In this document: positions 25,071-36,737 of the stretch, in pieces | How the letters are laid out: each line of letters opens with the position of its first letter | Position numbering within the stretch: the first letter of the stretch is position 1 | Source of the DNA: Microdochium bolleyi | Lineage: Eukaryota; Ascomycota; Sordariomycetes; Xylariales; Microdochiaceae | Direction: 5' to 3' | Assembly: GCA_001566295.1 (NCBI GenBank) | Contig: KQ964257.1 | Coordinates: 798,941-862,940, forward strand | DNA length: 64,000 nucleotides | The notes under the pieces: generated by a model | Seen by the model: only the letters and a program-made list of their open reading frames with translations | The model's database searches: none | What the model was told of the DNA's origin: nothing | Position numbers and translations under genes: made by a program

Positions 25071-26347
25071 GTTGCTTCTCTGGGTAGTGTTTGTTGTCTC
25101 TTCTCCCTCGCTTCACCAGCTTGTATCTTCTACACCAGCTTCCCGGTACTGGCACTATTTCGACTGGGCCCGTGCCCCGCGTGGTTCTCGTGATGACGGC
25201 AAGTGTTATTTGCGAAGCTCGCTGTGTTGTGGGTGTCCTGTTCCAGTGTGCTTCGCGATGCAATTTTGGTCCCGCTCTTCTTGCCACGTGCAGGCAAGCT
25301 GGCTATCGCTGATGCTCGAGGTTTTCGGTCGAGTGGATTCTTGTGTTGTTTGTTGACTGGAGATTGATGAGGGTGCAACTTCCGAAGATGAGGGAGGGGT
25401 GCCAGTCGGCGATGGCTCTAAGAAGTGACCGTGACTCGTTGACAAAGTCCAGAGAACCTCTGCCAGTTGGCCGAGCTTCGTCACTGCCGGTCGATAGGCT
25501 GTGTGTATGGTGCAGAGGTGCGTAAGGTCTCGGGCTGCTGAGTCTCTCAAGATGCGCCAGCAGATTGTTGTTCTGAAAGAGAGATAGAACTGTTTCCCGT
25601 CTGCCGGTTAGTGAGTTCGGTGATCATCGACTGAACTGATGGTGGGGTAGGTGCCCCCTCGTCGAACGGGCACCCACAGGCAGTTTGTGGATCCACCATA
25701 GCTGTTGATGGTCGCGGTCAACCCCATCGTGCGAAGTCGAATACACGGATGGCCAGTGTCTGTCATGCGGCAGGCATGCACACAGACCATGCTTTCGGTC
25801 AGAGACAGGCAGACACGGTGTGAGAACTAGATAATAATATATAGAACAGGGGTATCGCGTCCGCTCCAGGACTGACTACGAAGTATGTACTCGCCAACGT
25901 TGCGCGCATTACCCGGAAGTATCTCCGTTCTTCTGGCACTCTTGCAGGTCTTCGCCTCCCTTCTTCGGTGGAGCAGACAATGCTGCTCGAAACAGAAAGA
26001 AAGACAATCAAAATAGACAAGCGTTTGCAATGCGATGCATGAAAACAAAGATAATCCTGCCACCCTGTAGACTACTCAACACAACCTGCGTGCCGGTTGC
26101 CTCTTGATACTGTACCCCAAGGATCGCGGGACTCAGCAGCTTCATGAGTCGCGTGAGGCTCGTGGGCCTCGTGGGATTGATGAGCCAGATGCGGGATCAT
26201 GGATGGCCTCGGTCGTGCATATTGCCCGTCCTCCTCGGCTTCCTCGCTCGAGATGACAGAGCTTGCAGAACCCCTAATAGCATCTGCCGAGGCCCCATCA
26301 TCAAGCTGTCTAGTACCTCGCGGGCCAATACTCAGCCTTGACGACGA
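25071..26347. other. Intergenic: DCN1 promoter and MVP1 3' region
   Basis: No supported gene. It contains a compact three-stem inverted repeat at 25639-25699 (see findings). Confidence 0.55.
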
Positions 26348-29091
26348 CTAGTCGCCAAGAGGCATACCCTCAAGCTCGTCGAGGAGACGTCGCCAGTTAT
26401 CTGCCAGCATCTCCGAGTACTTGACGCGCTCCTGCGCCCAGTCCTGATTCCAGCGACTGACGTGGTATTGAGTCTGCTGGAAGTAGATAAGCTCGTCGCG
26501 CAGGCACTCCTTGACAAAGACAGAGCGGTTGTGCTGGTCCACGATAGACTCCTTATCCTATATAGTGCACTCATGTCAGTACAGGCTCCGCTGATGGCCA
26601 TGGACAAATTGATGGGCATGCGGGCTTGGTCACCTTGATGATGGCTTCGACGACTTTTTCGACTTCACCTGGCTTAACTAGGCCTTCAGGTTTCGATCTG
26701 AGGCCGGCCAACTTTGTCTCGTTGGATTGGATGCGGCGCTCCAGCTGCGGGATGTTGTCCCTGTCGAGGCGCTCGCGACGCTCGAACATGTCCCTAAGAC
26801 TGACCAAAGCATCGCGTTGCCTCTTGAGGTCTTCTAGTACGCCGGCGTCCCAGGCTTTGCTCTCGTCTTCCATCAACGACTGCGTGGTCCGAAGATGTTT
26901 ACTCGTGGCGGCAAGGCCATCGTTGAGAAGCGGCACTTCGTTCGTGTCCGTGGCGTATGTGTCCGCACTGGTCTCAATCAGGGCCGACAGCGACAGAGCC
27001 AGGCGCGCATGGTCGGCAGCGACACCTTCGGTGCGCTTGACTAGGCGATCCAGAAGGTTGCAAGCCGTTATGTAGAGATCGGCAGATCGGCGGACACCCT
27101 GCCGTGTACGGTCAAACAGTTCGCCCAGAGACGGGGGCAGCGACTCCTCGAGTCCTGGTGGCAAAGCCCGGTCGGTGAACTCGTCTGTGACGGAGATGGT
27201 TGCTTGTTTCCTCCAGACGGACAGCTCCTGCTCGTTGTTAGTTGTGAAATTCATTAGGATGCAAGCTTTAGCATACTGACACTTACTGTAGGAACCGTCA
27301 GAAACATGATGACCAGCTGTTCCTGTCCAAGGATAGGATGCCTGACAACTGCATTGAGATACCGAGCAAGGCCGCGCCGCCTCTTCTCGATGAAGCCGTT
27401 GTCATTGGACAAATGAGTGCCATTCACGCCGACCCGTTTTGGCGGGAGAAGTGGCAGAGCTCGGAATGGGTAGCGCTTGTGCAAGCAGTCCAGAAGCCAT
27501 ACGAAATCGCTATACCGGCGAATAACCTTGCTACCCCTGCGGCTGCTGGTGACCTCGTAGTTGTGATGCTGGAACATGAACATGCCCTCCTTCTCCGGCA
27601 TCAGAGTGACGAGAATGTTCTCTTCAACCGAGCCGCCCGTGCGGCCAGCGCTGATAGTCCTTGTATGCGAGATGGAAGGACCGGAGCCTGGCTCTCGGCC
27701 CATGCCGTTACTCGCCGGACCGAAGGGGCTCGTCGCATTCCTATTCGCATTGTCGCCGAAACCAGCCTGGTTCGTACTGCCGTCGAAGTATCCCCAAGGA
27801 GCTCCGGGATTGGAAGGCACGGAGCCAATGACAGGCTCCGGTGCCGGCGGGCTCGCAGATCGCTGGGTCGAGGTGGTGAAAGTCGAAGTGGTGCGCTCGT
27901 GCAGGTCCGGCTGTGGTGGAGCTTCGAAGCTGTTGGTCTGGCGACCAGACGAACCGTTCAGGCCCTGGCGGCCTGCTCGTGGGGTTTCCGCAGCGGCATG
28001 ATTATGGCCTTTGTGCAAGTCCGGCGATGCCCAAGGGTCGTCCTCTTGGATGTCCATATTGGCTGCGCCTCTGGCGGAGGGTGACGGCTTCGTCTTGGTC
28101 GGTGTGACTGGTGCCTGTGGAGGCTTGGCGGCAAGGTCGGAGAAGTCGGGCACTTTCGGCTGGGCTTTGTTCAGTCGCGCCGGCGACGACAGCTTTGGCT
28201 CGGGAAGCTCTATTATTCAAGTTTGTGATTGTCAGCGAGGAAGAGTCTGTCGCATGAAGCCCATCGTCGCATGGAAGGAGATTGGACAGCAATAGCTACA
28301 CAACACAGACCCCCGCTAGCTCGGCCAGGAGCTATGCGAGCTCTCACGCGCAGGCCCGCTTTGATAAGCCTGGAGGTGTGCTGAGTGGTTGCTTGTCCGC
28401 CCGCAACCCCCCGGAGTGGACCGCTGAGGCCGAGGTGACGACATGGGCGTGGCAGCACCATTGGCAGTGCACATAGAGGAATTGAATAGCAGGTGCTGCG
28501 ACGAGCTCCAAGCTGGAGTGACTGCGCTGCAATTGTTTCACTGAAAGGGAAGGTCGCGCGTCTGGGGGAATTGCATGTGTATTGAAACTTACTGCGTCTT
28601 CGCTCATCCACCCCATCAAGGCTGACAGTCTCGCCTTCCTGTGCCAAGCCGATCAAGGCAAGCAGCACATTGAACTCCTCACGCCCAAACGTCAACTCCT
28701 CGTCCGAGCCCATGATGCTGGCGATGTGCGCTTGGGTGTCAGCATCGAGCTTCGCTGCTGCTAGGGTCTTGGCCACGCCAGCGAGCGTGACTTTGCCACT
28801 GTCTCCATCATCCGCGACTGTGTTGTCGAAGGTCTCGATGTAGCTGTCGGGTACGTCGGCAGAAGCGAGCAGGCTCTTCAGCAGCTCCGCGCGGGTTCGC
28901 TGCTTCCGAGGCGTTGGCATGTCCCATGGCGACCGGGAGCCGCTGCCGCCCATGTCATCATCGTTGAACAGCGTTGAGGGCGTAGATCGTGTCATTGGAT
29001 CCTCCTCGCCGAAGAGGGAGATGCGCGACTGCGCGACGCCCGAATTGTCCGGCGACGGCGAATTGCCTGGAGATGTGCCAAAGAGAGACAT
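26348..29091 (-). CDS. MVP1: Sorting nexin Mvp1 (PX-BAR)
   Basis: Four exons, 28593-29091, 27287-28209, 26634-27227 and 26348-26557, encode 741 residues. The start MSLFGTSPGN was chosen because it opens the conserved N-terminus, although the frame is open further upstream. Residues about 65-160 form a helical EF-hand/EH-like region (TRAELLKSLLASADVP). Residues 167-360 are a proline- and serine-rich linker. The PX domain covers about 361-474 and includes the phosphoinositide-binding RRYSDFVWLL block. Residues 475-741 are the BAR-type helical region ending LLDELEGMPLGD. Mvp1/SNX8 proteins bind PI3P on endosomes and act in retromer-linked and independent recycling, and in vacuolar sorting (known family). 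Intron 1 is 383 nt and stays open in frame almost to its acceptor; the others are 59 and 76 nt. Confidence 0.95.
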
Positions 29092-29973
29092 TGTGGCTGA
29101 GCTTCGCAACTCGTGGAAGTCGATGGTCTGCGGATGTTCGATAAAATATAAGATAGGTGCGCAGAGCGTGGGTGTCGACAGTTGAGGCCGAGCCTTGATG
29201 AATAGGACTGTTTTCCAGGCTGCCGCAAAACGCACTTCTTCCGCGATAGGACGGCGGCCAGGCGAGAAACGCGACAACGAACGTCGGAGAAGGTGGAGAT
29301 GCTCTAGCTGCTCATGGTCAGCTGCAGATGCTAATGAGTAGGCGACAGAACGTAACGCGAGAGCGTGGCCAATTGCACGAGGCAGGAAGAAGGAGGAGGA
29401 CCTGTCGATGATGACGAGGACCCAAGACCAGCCTCCGACACTCGACTGTGCCGCTCCCCGCGCGCTTACCAGGTTGCGTCGAGGGGAGCTATGGGCTTGT
29501 CGCAGCATTGTGGGGCCACCCGAACTTCCTTGACTGCATGCGTGCAACCTTGGAGTCCGGATCGGCCCCATTCTTGAGGGATCTACGGTACGAACAATGT
29601 CACAAACGACCGCTTACCAGACGAGCCCAGACTATGTAGCTCGGCCTAGGCAGGTCACTCAAAATGGAGTTTCTTGTCGGACGCGTCATGTTACTCCTGC
29701 TAACTCATCATTCGTGGTCACTGCGTAGCTTCATAATGTGGACTTGAAGCAGCTCCCAGAGGGCAGATGGTAACTCCCCCTTCACTCTATTACTAAGTGC
29801 TCGTGTAAACGAATATTGCATTCACGCATGGTGAAACAGTTGTACACATCTAGCAGTTGTCGTTGGTTGGATATACACATCAGGGCTCATTGTTGTACAC
29901 TCGTAAGATTCCCTAGGCTCTGTGCGGGACTGCAGCTGCCACACCCAAGGGACTTCACAGCCACCATACCATT
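29092..29973. other. Intergenic: MVP1 promoter and MRPL10 3' region
   Basis: No supported gene. The MVP1 frame continues upstream of its ATG to about 29571 without a stop, but the translation is not family-like and it is read as 5' leader. Confidence 0.55.
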
Positions 29974-30956
29974 CTATAGCTTCTCCCAGAGCTTGATATC
30001 CTCGGCCTTGGCAGACTTTCTCTTCTTGCTACGCTTCGCCAGCTTCGACGGCGGCACCTTGTAGAACAAACTGGGCGACTCGCCCGCCTGGAGCTGGTGG
30101 CTCAGATACCCCCGGTGCGCCGGATCGCGGTAGTATTCGATATCCCAGCGCGATGTCGGGTCGGGCAGGCGGTAAAAGAAACCCTTCTGCCGCACCTGCT
30201 CAAGAACTGGCTCGACGTGCTCGGGGCCCACGGGCAGCGGAAGGTCGGTGTTGACGCTCTTGCCCTGCACGAGCCGCTTGATCGACTGCTTCGTGTAGTA
30301 GCGGGTAACGATCTTGCCGCCCGCGGCCTCGATCGCGCTGATGGCCGATGCCGACGCCCGCGAAACCATGATGTCGAGGGGCTGCTTCAGGCTCTCCGGA
30401 TTCCGGGCCAGAATTTTGATGCCGTCCTTGATGCTGCCGACGAGCTTGGACTCGATGAGCTCCTTGGGCGTGATCGGTTTGGTCGGGTCAAGCCTGCCCT
30501 GGTCGATCCACAGCTGTAACTTGTCCAGGTTGACCTCTGACATGACATCCGCGCGGCTGTGCGACTATTAGCGATACACTCTTCGTGCAGATACTCCCGT
30601 CTCTTCGACTGTCAGACGTACTGATTGTTGAACCCGAGTCTTCCCCTGGAGAAGATCAGAGGCGTCTGACCACCCTGAAACCACGGCCGCACTTTTCCAT
30701 GCTGCTTCTGACCCTTGTGGCCACGTCCGGACGTCTTTCCGTAGCCCGAGGACGGGCCGCGACCGACTCTGATCCGTTTCTGGTAGGCCTCCTTGTTGTC
30801 GCGGAGATCGGCGAGGATAGATGCGCTACGGGTTTGTATCGAGAGGCCAGCGAGGAGGCTGACGAGCGGCGAAGAAGCGGTGCCTAGACTCGGCTGTTGT
30901 GTGCGGGGTGCCCGGAGGCAGTGGCTTGCCAGCCGAGCTGGTATCCGTGGCGGCAT
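29974..30956 (-). CDS. MRPL10: Mitochondrial large ribosomal subunit protein uL15m (yeast MrpL10)
   Basis: Two exons, 30622-30956 and 29974-30556, encode 305 residues. The N-terminus MPPRIPARLASHCLRAPRT is a basic, hydroxylated mitochondrial presequence. The uL15 signature follows: RVGRGPSSGYGKTSGRGHKGQK, then WFQGGQTPL and GRLGFNN. The second exon continues SEVNLDKLQLWIDQGRLDP and an L15-type C-terminal domain (ASAISAIEAAGGKIV). The fungal mitochondrial extension ends in a lysine-rich segment (LAKRSKKRKSAKAEDI). The product is a structural protein of the mitoribosome large subunit. The 65-nt intron has a GTACGT donor and a GCACAG acceptor. The upstream neighbour is the plus-strand MFS gene, so the two share a 1-kb divergent promoter region. 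Confidence 0.96.
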
Positions 30957-31976
30957 TGTCGTCTGGTGTTGTGAGTATGCGGATGTGCTGAGAGCGTTGC
31001 TGTCATGGCGTGGCTGCTCTTGCTCCATCCAAATCTTGCAGGCTCAGGAAATTGTTGGCGCGGGCCGGAAAAGTGGCCCGTGCACCCGGTCGACCTTTCC
31101 CCAGCTCCTCCAAGAGTGCCCGAGCCCATCGTACACCAGCGTGCAGAGGATGACTGCAATGTCGACTCATCGTGTGCAACTCGGCTATTTGTTCTTTGGG
31201 ATTTATTTCTGTCGCTGAGAATCAGCATGAGTTATCGATGTGCGCTGAAAGGTACAACCAACACGCTCAGACAGGGACACTTCTGGACTGACATCGCGTC
31301 TGCTCCTCCTCGCCGCAGTTCCAACCTCAGTCCTCAAAGCATGCAACAAATGTCAAGCGATATTGCTGAACAGACCGTATGTTATGTCTGGCGCTTCTGA
31401 GGGCATCTTGTGGTTTCTGCCATTCGCTCAAAGCAAACCCTCAACCGGCAATCTAGCTCGACAGGCGATGAACCCCTTGACTCCATTGCAGTCCTTAGCT
31501 AGGCTTGCAATGTAGTCCTTACCAATCTCTCCTACCCAGCCGGTCTGTCTTGTTTCCGGAAAACGAGCGCCTTCTCGACGTCTCGGAGGCACAGTGCCGA
31601 AGCCGGTCGCTTCATGGTGTAGCCTCGGGGCCAGCCAGGTACTGCTGTCGGCCTCGCATGCCGATCTCCGGCCGGAGACTTGTCCCCATCCCGATGGCTA
31701 GGCGCGCGGGGCCTGCTCCTCCAACACCTGGAGGCAAGTGTTCCTCTAAAACCACCACGAAATATACAACAAGTGCCTAGAATAAGCGTGACGAACTGCC
31801 TTTTGTCAAGGGTGATGAGAAACTTGGTCCCTTGGGCCGGTACCAGTGCAGTTATTCGACAAGCCTTGATCAGATTTCCTTGAGGTCGACTTACATGGCC
31901 ACAAACTTGGGGCATATGTTCTATCAAGGAGAAACACCAACAGATCTCAGACTACTTGCCCCGAGAAAGTGATAAC
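30957..31976. other. Divergent promoter region between MRPL10 and MFS transporter
   Basis: No gene is supported. The 1,020-bp segment separates two divergent start codons. Short frames in it begin at non-ATG codons or have no motif. Confidence 0.6.
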
Positions 31977-33419
31977 ATGTCACTAGAAGAGAAGCACGGC
32001 GTGTTCGAGGCAGCCAAGGTGGCTTCGCCAAGTGACCATCCGGCGTCCCAGGACTTCGCTAGAAGAGAAACACACGAACACAACATCGGAGACGGCGACG
32101 ACGACGACGACGGCGACAATGACTATGAGTATCCTGAAGGCGGATGGGACGCCTGGCAGCAGGTCGCTGCCGGTTTTCTCGCACAGGCTATGTCCTGGGG
32201 CTTCCCGACAACCTTTGGCATCTATCAGCTGTACTACACCACCACGATGAACCTCCCCAACGCACAGGTCTCGTGGATCGGCTCGATTCAGACGTTCTGC
32301 ACGTACACCACGTGCGTCGTCTCGGGCCGCCTCGCCGACGCCGGGTACCAGCGGTCGACAGTGCTCGCCGGTTCCGTGCTCGCCGCGCTGGGGGCCTTCA
32401 TGACTTCCGTGGCCACCGAATTCTGGCAGATTCTGCTCGCCCAGGGGATCTGTCAGGGCGTCGGGCTGGGTATCATCTTCATCCCGACCATCGCTGTAAT
32501 GAGCACGTACTTTTGCGAGCGGCGGGCGCTGGTCATGTCTGTTGCCGCCAGTGGCGGTGCTGTCGGCAGCGTCGTCTTTCCGGCAACAGTGCAGTATCTG
32601 ATCCCGCGGGTGGGGTTCCCCTGGGCGACCCGGTGCGCGACGTTCGTCTTGATCTTCCTCCTCATATTGATGAACTTGATCTTCAAGCCTCGGGCTGCTG
32701 CTCCCAGAACCCGGCCGTCAGCACCCTGGGTGGACTGGTCCGCCTTCAAGGAACCGCCGTTTGTCCTCATGCTAGCCGGCGCGTTTGCCTTACACCTGGG
32801 GTTGTACTATGTTTCGTCATATGTAAGTCGATACCACGGCGATGGGTTGGCCCTATGTGCCTGTAGTAGAGCATACGATTAGAGCTGACTGGAACCAAAC
32901 CGCCAGATCAATGCGTACGCCGTCTCGAAGATTGGGTTCGACGCCCAGCAAGCAGTGGTCCTGCTACTCATCATGAACGCCGCGAGTGGCCCGCCTCGCG
33001 TCGCTATCGGGTTCGTCGCAGACCGCTGGTCTGGGCCCTTGAATGCGCTGGTCTTCTCCGTCGCCGTGATGGGTGTCATGACCTATGTGTGGATCGCGGT
33101 CGTGGCCCCAACCCAGATGTACGTGTATGCGGTACTGTTCGGCATGGTTCTGGGCCTGGTCATGGCGGGCTTCACGTCGGCTCTGGCGTCCCTGACAACA
33201 GACCCGTCCAAGGTGGGCGTGCGGTTTGGGGTGACACTCACGTTGATCTCCTTCGCCACGCTTGCAGGGCCGCCCATTGCGGGATCACTCATCGACCGTG
33301 GGGGAGGCAGCTATCTCGGTGCCCAGATTTATGGAGGCGCGGTACTACTGCTTTCTACAGCGCTGATGGCCTGCTGTCGCGTGTCTGTGACGGGACCGAG
33401 GTTACAGGCAAAGGTGTGA
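31977..33419 (+). CDS. Major facilitator superfamily permease, monocarboxylate-transporter-like
   Basis: Two exons, 31977-32822 and 32907-33419, give 452 residues with about 12 hydrophobic segments. The open frame could be read from a TTG at 31956, but the first ATG is at 31977. A hydrophilic N-terminus with an aspartate run (GDDDDDGDNDYEY) leads into EGGWDAWQQVAAGFLAQAM, the signature start of TM1 in the MCT (SLC16-like) family. SWGFPTTFGIYQLYY follows, as do the conserved QGVGLGIIFIPT and the YFCERRALVMSVAASGGAVG block between TM4 and TM5. The second half has GFVADRWSG between TM8 and TM9. Fungal members carry monocarboxylates, riboflavin or unknown solutes, so the substrate cannot be assigned. 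The C-terminus is short, ending RLQAKV. The intron (84 nt) falls in TM7. Confidence 0.93.
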
Positions 33420-34683
33420 TTGAAACATTACATTGCATACATCTGTCTCGCTACATCCCATGCTTGTGTCTGATCTCATTAAGCTTTGAGTCTCCCCAAA
33501 GTATCAGGTGATTTGTTCCTGAGACACCCTGCAAAGGAAATCTGGGCCATGGGTGAGTGTACCACAAGCGATTCCTCAATGAGTTGCAAGTATCTGGCAC
33601 TGAACTTCCGGTCTGTTTTCAGTGAATCGATGAGCGAGCATCTGGCAGAGCTTTCAACAGTGTGTTGACACTGATCTCGCTCAAGGGGATTCTCTTCCGT
33701 TCAAGTATAGCACCAACATGCGTCACGGTGCCTCCAACTGTCCTCGTCTCCGTGTGGTTGACATGTCTTGGAGAGGTCTTAACATCCGATCCCATGTTAT
33801 TGACGAGTATATCTACCCCAGGATACCCAGCAAGATCGGGAGCTGCTTCTGCCCTCAAGGCTGTCGTCCAGCAGTCGTGGCAGTCTTCGTCCGGCAGCGT
33901 GGCCGTCTGTGGCGTGGTCTTGGTCGCAGTCTCCGAGTCTCGTCCTCCCGGATCTAAAAGCTGGCCGGGAAGATCTTGTTGCTGCTCCAGCTTGCATGAA
34001 AGATTGCTGCTGCTGGTTCTGCTCCATGATTGCCTGACTGAGGTGTGCGAATAGAAAGTAGTATTGGTGCAACCGCAGCGGTATATGTATCGGACTGAGC
34101 ATGCTGCCCTTGCCATTTCGGCATGGTCGGCACGTTCTCCGAAACGGCTCATATCAAGAGACGGAGGTTGGTGCAAATGGTGCAAGGACAGACAAGAAGC
34201 TTCCGAGGCAGCCATTCGTCTTGCGGTGTCGACTTCCGACGAGCTTGGTGCTTGAAAAAGATGGTTCGCGAAGGGGGACTTCTAGCAAGATTCAAGTGCA
34301 GACAGGTAAGGCCTGCCCTTTTGTCTTCTGCTGGTGAGGAGATGGCCATCAATACGGTGCGAGGCAGGAGCGACTTCGAAGGGCGAGGACTGTCTGATCT
34401 GGGCTCGGTTCGCACCTGCTTTGAGTATTAACCACGGCACAAGCGACAAGCACGCAGCAAGGCGTCTTGACATCTGGAGTCAATCTCAAAGTATAGCGCA
34501 ACCTGGCGTGTGAGGCACGAAATATATCACCCTTGTTAAGGATTAAGCTTGATTGTGGATGAGAACACCGAACGCCGTAACTCCCCGTATGTCTGCCATG
34601 CCGCCCACCAACATTGCCCCAAAAAATAACAACAATGCCCTGAAATACTAATACATTGCCAGTGACAGTGTCTATCAAGCCCC
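33420..34683. other. Intergenic between convergent MFS and Whi5-like genes, with a possible SDR remnant
   Basis: No intact gene is supported. On the minus strand at 33790-33825 a frame reads YPGVDILVNNMG, which resembles the VDILVNNAG motif of short-chain dehydrogenases, inside a 198-codon frame at 33619-34215 whose other parts do not look family-like. It may be a decayed gene or chance. Confidence 0.4.
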
Positions 34684-35692
34684 TCATGAATCCCGAGGTG
34701 GAGCGGACTCTGCTGCACCCTGCTGTGAGCCCCGGCCGGACGACGCTGATGATAACGGTCGCCGTGCCGCACCTTCGTTGGGCACCTGCACCTCTCTCGC
34801 CTGTGTGCTACCAGTGATCTCCCCACCACTGGACACCGACGCCGCCGCAACAGCAGCCCTTAAGCTGTTGGTGATGTGCATCGCGTTCCTGGCCATGTTC
34901 ACCGTGGTCACACTCGACGACAACGACGACGGTATCGAATGGGCCCGCGAGCGTACGCCCGGAGCGCCACCTGCTGCTGCTGACGCGAGTGGTTTCCGCT
35001 GTAGCCGCTCGAGCGGCACCTCCGTCTGGCCCGTCTTGACCTTATAGCTCGCCAGGCCGAGTCGTAACCGTAGCATCTCTGCTTTCTATTCAGTTGGCAA
35101 GCAAAAGAGTTAGTATGTGGCGTTTTCATACAAGCAACCATATCCCTGGTGTTCTGCAACTGAGAAAGAGGTGCTGAGAACTTACGACACGTGCCTCCTC
35201 GCGCGTCATCGCGCGTTGTCTACTCGGCGGCGGCTGTAGCGGGGAAGACTGCAGTGCAGGGTGTGTCGCCGTCGCGACGTCCGCAGCCGCGACGTCAGGC
35301 ACCGTAATGGCTGTGATGTCCTGCGAGGAGTTGTCGAACATGGACGAGTCTGCCGAGTCGTCGAGCGGCTCCGGCGAGCGCGAGGATGTTCTTGATGTCG
35401 TCGTCGCTGTCGCCGCTGTCCTCATGTCTTGTACTCGGTCCGCCGTGAATATCGACGCATGCTTGTCTGTGATGCCTGCGGGCGAGGAAGCACCCGCCAC
35501 ACAGGTCTTCTTCTCGCGTTGCTGTTCGGAGCTGCTGTTGTCGAGGGCACGCTTGAGCGGTGTCGACACGGCCGCCTTGCCGCCGGTCACGCCGCGTGAG
35601 GCAGAAGCACAAGAGGGTGACTTTGAGTTGGCGTCAATGGGAGCCAGGGCTCTGCGCTTCGCCGGCGAGGCTGCTGGTGATGTGTTCTCCAT
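34684..35692 (-). CDS. Whi5/Nrm1-family G1/S transcriptional repressor-like protein
   Basis: Two exons, 35186-35692 and 34684-35085, encode 302 residues. The protein is mostly low in complexity and serine/alanine/proline-rich, with one conserved patch across the splice junction: MTREEARV (162-169) joined to KAEMLRLRLGLASYKVKTGQ. This matches the short Whi5/Nrm1 GTB motif, which binds Swi6-containing SBF or MBF complexes. The N-terminus has several S/T-P sites, for example AASPAKRRALAP and STPLKRAL, suitable for cyclin-dependent kinase control as in Whi5. The inferred role is repression of G1/S genes. Whether it acts like Whi5 (before Start) or Nrm1 (after S phase) cannot be told from sequence. 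The intron is 100 nt with a GTAAGT donor and a CTGAATAG acceptor. Confidence 0.85.
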
Positions 35693-36737
35693 GGCTGCAG
35701 AGGCGTGTGGATGGGCTGAGGGAGACAGCCTTGTAAGCTAAGGTGCCGGAATCCGACACTGAGATCCGTTTACCCGGCGAGCTCGAGTGTCACGCAAGAC
35801 TAGGTGGACGCGGTCGGTCGTGGCTGCAAGCAGCTTGTCGGAAGCAGGCTGGAGGTGGAGGACTGCTGTAAGTTGACTGAGGGTGGGCAAGCCTTCTGTG
35901 TTGCTGTGCAGCAAACGGTTGTATGACTCGACAAGACGATGAAGCGACTTCTCAGCGGGCGTTCGATGGAAGGGGGAGGAGCAACAACAACAAAAACAAT
36001 ACACTTGATCAGTGTCTGTTGCAGAGAAACATGGGAAACAAAGCCCACGCGATCGGGCATGTGTGTACCAGTCCGATATGTATGTGCCTGAACGTGACGT
36101 GCGGCGGGCGCGGCGGGGCCTGGACCCCTTGCCAAAGTGCTCCACCCCAACACCACCGCGCCCGCGCGGCGTGGCACGCGCCGGCCGGCTTTCGCTCCAG
36201 ACATTGGATGCAGGTGTTTTCTCCAGCAACGTCCACAACACAGCACGTCAGCGGGCCCTGCCGCTAGCGTTCGACAGCACGCCAGGGGTCGCCCAGAGCT
36301 ACGAGGCACGCTCCGGTCCCTTGGCTCGGTCGATCACTTCATGCAAGGCACGAGGATATTCCACGCCGCCTGTACGCATCGGGCCAGCTTTGTAATGCCA
36401 TCATACAGAATTCGATTCGGGGGGTATATCTGGGCTGCATCGAAGAAAGTGCAAGCAATCGCGCAAAAAAGTTCGTCCAAACATGACAAAAAACCATTCC
36501 CCGCTTGTCCGATACCCGTCCATGCCGGTTTCCTGGCGCCATGACATGCAATATCCTTCAACGCCATCGCCATCGCCATCGTCTGAAAACACAATCATTA
36601 AAACCCGCAAGATCTTTGCCTCCGCCTCGTACATTTCCAGTACATTCCAACCATACCACCTGCTATTCCTCCTTTATTTTTTATCTTTAGCACGCCCCCC
36701 TGGAAACGCAACCAAGTGCTCCTATGACGAGTCTGCC
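35693..36737. other. Intergenic: Whi5-like promoter and MED15 3' region
   Basis: No gene is supported. Overlapping frames on both strands (for example 35738-36241 minus and 36012-36395 plus) lack motifs. A CGCCAT repeat sits near 36565. Confidence 0.55.

Noticed and set aside
25639..25699. Considered as a tRNA gene because of GTTCGA in a GC-stem on the minus strand
   Set aside because: No D-arm or anticodon arm can be built and the outer stem is in the wrong position, so it is reported only as an inverted repeat.
27338..28084. 248-codon plus-strand frame over MVP1
   Set aside because: Antisense to the MVP1 PX exon, which is conserved and spliced correctly.
31956..31976. Upstream TTG start for the MFS transporter
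   Set aside because: Fungal nuclear genes start at ATG. The first in-frame ATG is at 31977, and the extra residues are not family-like.
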